Part shown: positions 6,301 to 8,980 of the stretch, one piece after another
How the letters are laid out: each line of letters begins with the position of its first letter
How positions within the stretch are numbered: the first letter of the stretch is position 1
From: an uncultured Anaeroplasmataceae bacterium
GTDB lineage: Bacteria; Bacillota_I; Bacilli_A; Acholeplasmatales; Anaeroplasmataceae
Reading direction: 5' to 3'
DNA: 8,980 bases
Assembly: GCA_934229535.1 (NCBI GenBank)
Contig: CAKQDS010000047.1
Location: forward strand, 1-8,980
Notes under the pieces: model-generated
Database searches by the model: none
The model's input: the letters and a program-made list of their open reading frames with translations, nothing else
Told to the model about the DNA's origin: nothing
Position numbers and translations under genes: made by a program

Positions 6301-8980
6301 AACATGATATTCAATATTTTTTCCATTAGAAACAGTATATAAGCCAACCTCTGTTTCACTTATAATATTATAAGTACCAGAAACAGCGCCCCAAGTGAAT
6401 CCACCTTTACCATCTAAAGCTATATCCTCATTTGAAGTAGTATATGTACCTTGGTAGCCATCATAAATAATTATACTTGTTCCATCATATTCAGCAAAAG
6501 CAATTCCATCTTTTGTAATAGTATGAGCAGTTGAGGTAGCATTTGAAACACTAGCTCCAACAAATTCAACACCTGCATAAATCTTATTATTTGTTAATAA
6601 TGCATAAGCAGTTGTACCATCAACATAAGTGATTTGACCCCAAATAGTATAATCATTATCATATTTTTTAGATGTATAAGTAAATGATTTAACAATACCT
6701 GCATTTACATATAAAGCTGTATCATTACCAACTGTATCTTTACCGCTACTCCAAGCCATCCAAACAAGACCAGCTTCACGGTTAAAATAAGCATAACCAG
6801 CACCAATTTTAATTGCCCCATCAACAACCTTTTGATCATCACTTGATAATGTACCAGTATTACGCATTTCGGTTACAACACCAGCTTCGCTAATCTTATA
6901 AGACTCGTTTGCTGTAGGCGTAATAGTTCCACTATAGCCATTATAAACGTTCTTAAGAGCATATGTACCATATGATGTAGCAACATCGTCCCATTTAGCA
7001 TAAACTGTCATACCACTATATGCTTCCGTAATTTCAGCACTAGTATTTAAGGCTGTATTATATTCAGCATCACTATACCAACCAACAAACTTCTTACTTT
7101 GCTTATAATCAACAGTTGAAGCAGTATATGTAGGAAGAATATCATTAAATGTTAAGCCTTGGCCTGCAGCAACGTGAACAATTTCTTTATCATTATCTTT
7201 TGCCATTAAGCCACTTACATTAATAACAGTTTGTTCACCCCAAAGTGAATAAATTGTCATATCAGCAGTTGCAACAAGCTTACCATCAACAAGTTCTACC
7301 TCATTAAGACAATCCTCATCATAATACCAGCCAACTAATTCATAATTAGGAATAGTTGTAGTTGGGAAAGTTACTTCAAAATTCTTATAAACATTAGCAG
7401 TTGTATTATATGATTCAAAATCAATATAAACGAAATTGATTGTTACCTTAACATCTACAAGTGTATATGAATTTTCGTTAAATAAAACCTTAACGTAAGA
7501 ATCCTCAAAAGTGATATATACATCACCGTCGATAACCTCATAGCTACCAGTATTTTCACCTAAAGTAGCAACACTATATCCAGATAATACTAGGCTATTA
7601 CCACTTTCATTAGTGTATTCACCTCTAAACTCATCAACCTTATGCATTCCATTAGCTTCATATACATATTCAGCTATAGTTGTATCATTTAAAGTAACCT
7701 TAAGATAGCTTGAATTGTAGCAGCTGCCACCTTCAATCTCTTGTGATTCATTTTCAAATTTTACACCTACATAAGTACTTGTACCATCAACAAATACATT
7801 AATAGTTTTTTCACCATAGCCAACAGTTGCAGCATAACAAATATTATTTCCATCACTAAATGATGAAGCATTTGTTAAAGCAGATGAATAAGTGCCTTGA
7901 ATAAGAACAAGTACAGATTCCTTTACTGGATTCTTAAAAGTAATAACGCCGGTTTCAAAATCAATTGTACCTTCATAATCCTTGTGAGCACCCTCAGGCT
8001 TTACCTGATACCAATAATCAGAATCAGAAGAACTATGTGGTATAATATAGCCTCCACTAGCGATGATTTTTTTAGCTTCTTCTTCTGTAACATCAATAGT
8101 ATCAGTATAATTAATTAATCTGACTAATCCCTTTTCTTCATCAACCAATTCAATGAAGACAAGTCCTCTAAATGGTGAAGAGGCAACAGCACAATAGCCG
8201 TTCTTATCAGTCTTAATTATACAATAGCTATTATTATAACCACTAATTGTTCCATTCAAATCATCTCTAACACTAAATTCAACAGTTGTATAGGTTTTAC
8301 CAATAAATGGTGCAAAATCCTTTGAGCCTTCACAAGTACGTGTATCTTCTATTCCACATCTATCACAATGTAGAGTTTCAGTACCATCGCTTACTTTATA
8401 TACAGCATCACCATTATAAACATAACCAGATGTATGGCCTAAAGCTTTGATAACTATATCGTCACTAGTTAATTCATTTTTGCCATCTTCATCAGAAAAA
8501 TATTTATTACATACACTACATACATAATATTCAATATTTCCATCTTCTGTACAAGTTGCTTCTTTAGCCTCAACCTTAGTTAAGGTATGAGCCTTTTTAG
8601 CAACAGTTAATTCAGCAAAAGTTGTTTTTTGACTACCTTCGCTATCCTTATAGTAATTGTGACATACATCACAATACCAATATTCTAAATTTCCTTCTTC
8701 TGTACAAGTTGCTTCTTTAGCCTCTGTATGAGTCAAATGATGACCAATTGCTGGAATAACAATGTCATTATGCGAATCATATTTAACTGTACAAGCCTCA
8801 TCTTTAAAATAATCATCTGAACCATCACAAGTCCAATATTCCAAATTTCCTTCTTCTGTACAAGTTGCTACCTTAGAATTATGATATACGACATTTGTTG
8901 CAGTTGAGCTACTTGGTGTAGTTGTAGTACTTGAACTTGAGCTACTTGGTGTAGTTGTAGTACTTGAACTTGAGCTACTT
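3301..8980 (-). CDS. Very large modular secreted surface protein with InlB-type repeats, 5' end outside the window
   Basis: The reading frame is open to the window edge; 1,892 residues and the TAA stop are visible, the N-terminus is missing. Numbering starts from the codon at 8979-8977. In order: a Ser/Thr/Pro linker (1-25); Cys/His repeats with CxxC pairs (about 37-216); then repeated beta-rich modules to the end. Those include six InlB-type (Listeria-Bacteroides, flg_new-like) repeats, recognised by GWYxD near the middle and LYAKW-like ends, at about 512-581, 584-663, 907-974, 977-1042, 1329-1406 and 1409-1476. Five shorter units begin with a variant of DGYxGTY (about 448, 839, 1262, 1659, 1724). 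There is no LPxTG motif, C-terminal membrane segment or charged tail; it ends in GKTFTLYNK. Anchoring, if any, must therefore be N-terminal, and the linker would suit a spacer after a lipidated cysteine. InlB-type repeats are usual in extracellular adhesins and cell-wall proteins, so a surface-binding role is likely but the ligand is unknown. No enzymatic domain was recognised. It appears separately transcribed, with its own terminator downstream. Confidence 0.9.
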   Translation of the reverse strand, partial: SSSSSSTTTTPSSSSSSTTTTPSSSTATNVVYHNSKVATCTEEGNLEYWTCDGSDDYFKDEACTVKYDSHNDIVIPAIGHHLTHTEAKEATCTEEGNLEYWYCDVCHNYYKDSEGSQKTTFAELTVAKKAHTLTKVEAKEATCTEDGNIEYYVCSVCNKYFSDEDGKNELTSDDIVIKALGHTSGYVYNGDAVYKVSDGTETLHCDRCGIEDTRTCEGSKDFAPFIGKTYTTVEFSVRDDLNGTISGYNNSYCIIKTDKNGYCAVASSPFRGLVFIELVDEEKGLVRLINYTDTIDVTEEEAKKIIASGGYIIPHSSSDSDYWYQVKPEGAHKDYEGTIDFETGVITFKNPVKESVLVLIQGTYSSALTNASSFSDGNNICYAATVGYGEKTINVFVDGTSTYVGVKFENESQEIEGGSCYNSSYLKVTLNDTTIAEYVYEANGMHKVDEFRGEYTNESGNSLVLSGYSVATLGENTGSYEVIDGDVYITFEDSYVKVLFNENSYTLVDVKVTINFVYIDFESYNTTANVYKNFEVTFPTTTIPNYELVGWYYDEDCLNEVELVDGKLVATADMTIYSLWGEQTVINVSGLMAKDNDKEIVHVAAGQGLTFNDILPTYTASTVDYKQSKKFVGWYSDAEYNTALNTSAEITEAYSGMTVYAKWDDVATSYGTYALKNVYNGYSGTITPTANESYKISEAGVVTEMRNTGTLSSDDQKVVDGAIKIGAGYAYFNREAGLVWMAWSSGKDTVGNDTALYVNAGIVKSFTYTSKKYDNDYTIWGQITYVDGTTAYALLTNNKIYAGVEFVGASVSNATSTAHTITKDGIAFAEYDGTSIIIYDGYQGTYTTSNEDIALDGKGGFTWGAVSGTYNIISETEVGLYTVSNGKNIEYHVMNIFESSATMVKPVVNVTFELNDHGASIDLITMNTNIIYTLPTPTDENYTFKGWFYDEACTNAVEAEFVAPNKNVTLFAKWASKIIVNVNKENSEEVEIKVLGVGDALTLDRPVKKGYAFVGWFTDETLETEWTNGSVVEGSMSLYAKWEDANPLYGDYGIAVSYWSSLSKVENTIHFDEYGVLTTDYSSGLFKADSIKCVDFNKENGKFVLEIKYEYKEYSYGAAEKYTKYILGLYDEKTGFVLIKSYSSLDEDTGYSSIDSVKNNAYLDTSVYVLSNKCLDGNLSSKVSVKNLSSAYRLYQYNDDSFSCNYFVDGYNTIYSNFKAYDIDGNEIEYANLTTAKYVRITADGKTPFEYGYNGSSFKSTLDGYQGVYTLNDSTLKVYGTGIANLDGTEIKYTVTEGVLMSTYSVDDVSEYHEITLNKNDMTFENTKPMATITYVLNNNDITDATAPDAASVNKNIAVKTADAITTAAGQFIFRGWNTKADGSGTTYKALASITISEDTTLYAMWDKAVVLTIVNGNGIENTVTKYYANDTFKLTEPTGGTDETLSFAGWYLDEEFKEALTSYVIEDNMTVYAKWITPYVQTGTYKGAEIYSTGSSYAKSADVSSLPKDLTITNTGVVTGTKSGSINEQYKNVTDGVVKVGNQYFYMNTTYGVLWTAFGSNSTSVSANDTYVFYDTAKIKHVAYSGTSIYDSSNYMVWLELTLMNDDIVKVYGYKSVLHAGYNWSIDTVSARASSFVMYDETNKPVCKFDYDNKEMLDADGLGGTYSNETLGQISVDGYGTITFADNTTASYVVDKANNKLTYVRNNQMFTIELANESYTQVLDGYEGTYTSEGLDSITLNGYGSYTKGSESGTYVVEGGVLVLLTTADATTKVVIDVVNKTYSGKTVLENKTFVGNSAYNYYNVYEFYDVNKVNVKQFYEASDYKGNNAGSYFNKVGTFTISGNIVTITVDGLNIVFEFDSTTNKLKCTSDETSPNGGKATGKTFTLYNK
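4552..4995 (-). repeat. Third pair of InlB-type repeats
   Basis: Two adjacent repeats (4995-4762 and 4755-4552) each begin with a beta strand such as ATITYVLNN or AVVLTIVNG. Each carries FRGWNTKADG or FAGWYLDEEF in the middle and ends in LYAMW or VYAKW. These are the hallmarks of the Listeria-Bacteroides repeat, a small ubiquitin-like fold found in internalin B and many gut-bacterial surface proteins. Confidence 0.8.
5854..6261 (-). repeat. Second pair of InlB-type repeats
   Basis: The first repeat (6261-6058) has VNVTFELNDHG, FKGWFYDEAC and LFAKW, and the second (6051-5854) has KIIVNVNKEN, FVGWFTDETL and LYAKW. Both match the Listeria-Bacteroides repeat pattern and are separated by only two residues. 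Confidence 0.82.
6991..7446 (-). repeat. First pair of InlB-type repeats
   Basis: The first repeat (7446-7237) has VTINFVYIDF, LVGWYYDEDC and IYSLW; the second (7230-6991) has FVGWYSDAEY and VYAKW. The second starts less typically (VINVSGLMAK) and is longer than the others, so its N-terminal edge is uncertain. Confidence 0.75.
8332..8870 (-). repeat. Cys/His repeat array resembling small zinc ribbons
   Basis: Three units with a period of 51-52 residues share ATCTEEGNLEYWYCDVC, where a Cys is followed 11 residues later by CxxC, and a His lies near the end of each unit (IGHHLTH, KKAHTL, LGHTSG). A fourth shortened unit keeps CDRC (8367-8356). The first unit has CDGS instead of CxxC. The similarity is also visible in DNA: the 27 bases at 8843-8869 recur 156 bp lower, and much of it again 153 bp lower. 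Such units occur in other Firmicute surface proteins; metal binding by the His and Cys residues is inference. Confidence 0.75.
8905..8980 (-). repeat. Perfect 33-bp tandem repeat encoding a Ser/Thr/Pro linker
   Basis: Two identical 33-bp units (8979-8947 and 8946-8914) encode SSSSSSTTTTP and are followed by the first 9 bases of a third (8913-8905). The base at 8980 fits the end of a preceding unit, so the array probably continues outside the window. Each unit is a multiple of three, so copy-number changes alter linker length without breaking the frame. The composition is typical of flexible, possibly glycosylated spacers near the cell wall. Confidence 0.9.

Larger units (their letters stand above)
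3304..8307 (-). repeat. Four diverged super-modules of the surface protein
   Basis: The protein after the Cys-rich part can be divided into four units. Each has a beta-rich domain of about 170-225 residues, a unit of about 65 residues starting like DGYQGTY, and then (units 1-3) two InlB-type repeats. Approximate limits are 8307-6991, 6975-5854, 5838-4552 and 4536-3304. Units 2 and 4 are most alike: both have GVVT, then VDGAIKIG against TDGVVKVG, then GLVWMAW against GVLWTAF. Unit 4 has a second DGYEGTY unit and a C-terminal cap in place of the InlB pair. Units 1 and 3 are more diverged and were matched mainly by order and by the DGYxGTY junction. Confidence 0.6.

Noticed and set aside
7897..8118. 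Plus-strand open frame of 73 codons
   Set aside because: It lies inside the large surface-protein gene, has no ribosome binding site of note and resembles no protein.
8842..8844. TTG as the start codon of the large gene
   Set aside because: The codon lies inside the repeated ATCTEEGNLEYW motif, and the frame stays open through the Ser/Thr repeat to the window edge, so it is an internal leucine.
3301..8980. Mollicute genetic code with TGA as tryptophan
   Set aside because: The GWY, YAKW and EYW tryptophans are encoded by TGG, there are no in-frame TGA codons, and all genes end in TAA.
8905..8980. CRISPR-like or intergenic repeat array
   Set aside because: The repeats are directly adjacent with no spacers and are in frame with the coding sequence.

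Overview
The window is AT-rich with short intergenic gaps, and every gene I can support lies on the minus strand. All four genes end in TAA and tryptophan is encoded by TGG, with no in-frame TGA in any of them, so the standard bacterial code fits and the Mycoplasma/Spiroplasma code is not needed. The base composition, strong Shine-Dalgarno sites, consensus TATAAT promoters with TG extensions and an InlB-type repeat surface protein suggest a low-GC Firmicute, probably an uncultured gut member of the Bacilli/Erysipelotrichia/RF39 kind. That placement is inference.

In the direction of transcription (high to low coordinates), the window opens inside a very large secreted protein gene (3301 to beyond 8980). 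Its visible part runs from a Ser/Thr/Pro linker encoded by a perfect 33-bp tandem repeat, through Cys/His repeats resembling small zinc ribbons, into about 1,670 residues of repeated modules. My reading is four related super-modules, three of which end in a pair of InlB-type (Listeria-Bacteroides) repeats. The gene ends in a U-tailed terminator at 3250-3287.

Next is a DEAD-box RNA helicase with a DbpA-type C-terminal RNA-binding domain (1526-3160). It has its own extended -10 promoter and a terminator-like hairpin between promoter and ribosome binding site. A small lipoprotein gene of unknown family (869-1462) follows, with its own promoter starting just past the helicase stop codon and a strong terminator at 830-860. 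The last gene is rsmD (117-659), the 16S rRNA guanine-N2 methyltransferase. Its predicted -35 box lies inside the terminator stem of the lipoprotein gene, and its leader is about 150 nt long with two hairpins. A long hairpin at 8-48 probably terminates rsmD.

The helicase and RsmD both act on ribosomal RNA or its assembly, but they appear to be separately transcribed. The large surface protein and the lipoprotein belong to the cell envelope. No tRNA, rRNA, CRISPR array or complete mobile element is visible, and no gene-free stretch exceeds 300 bases. The most unusual object is the modular surface protein; the leader hairpins and the overlapping terminator/promoter are the most interesting regulatory details.
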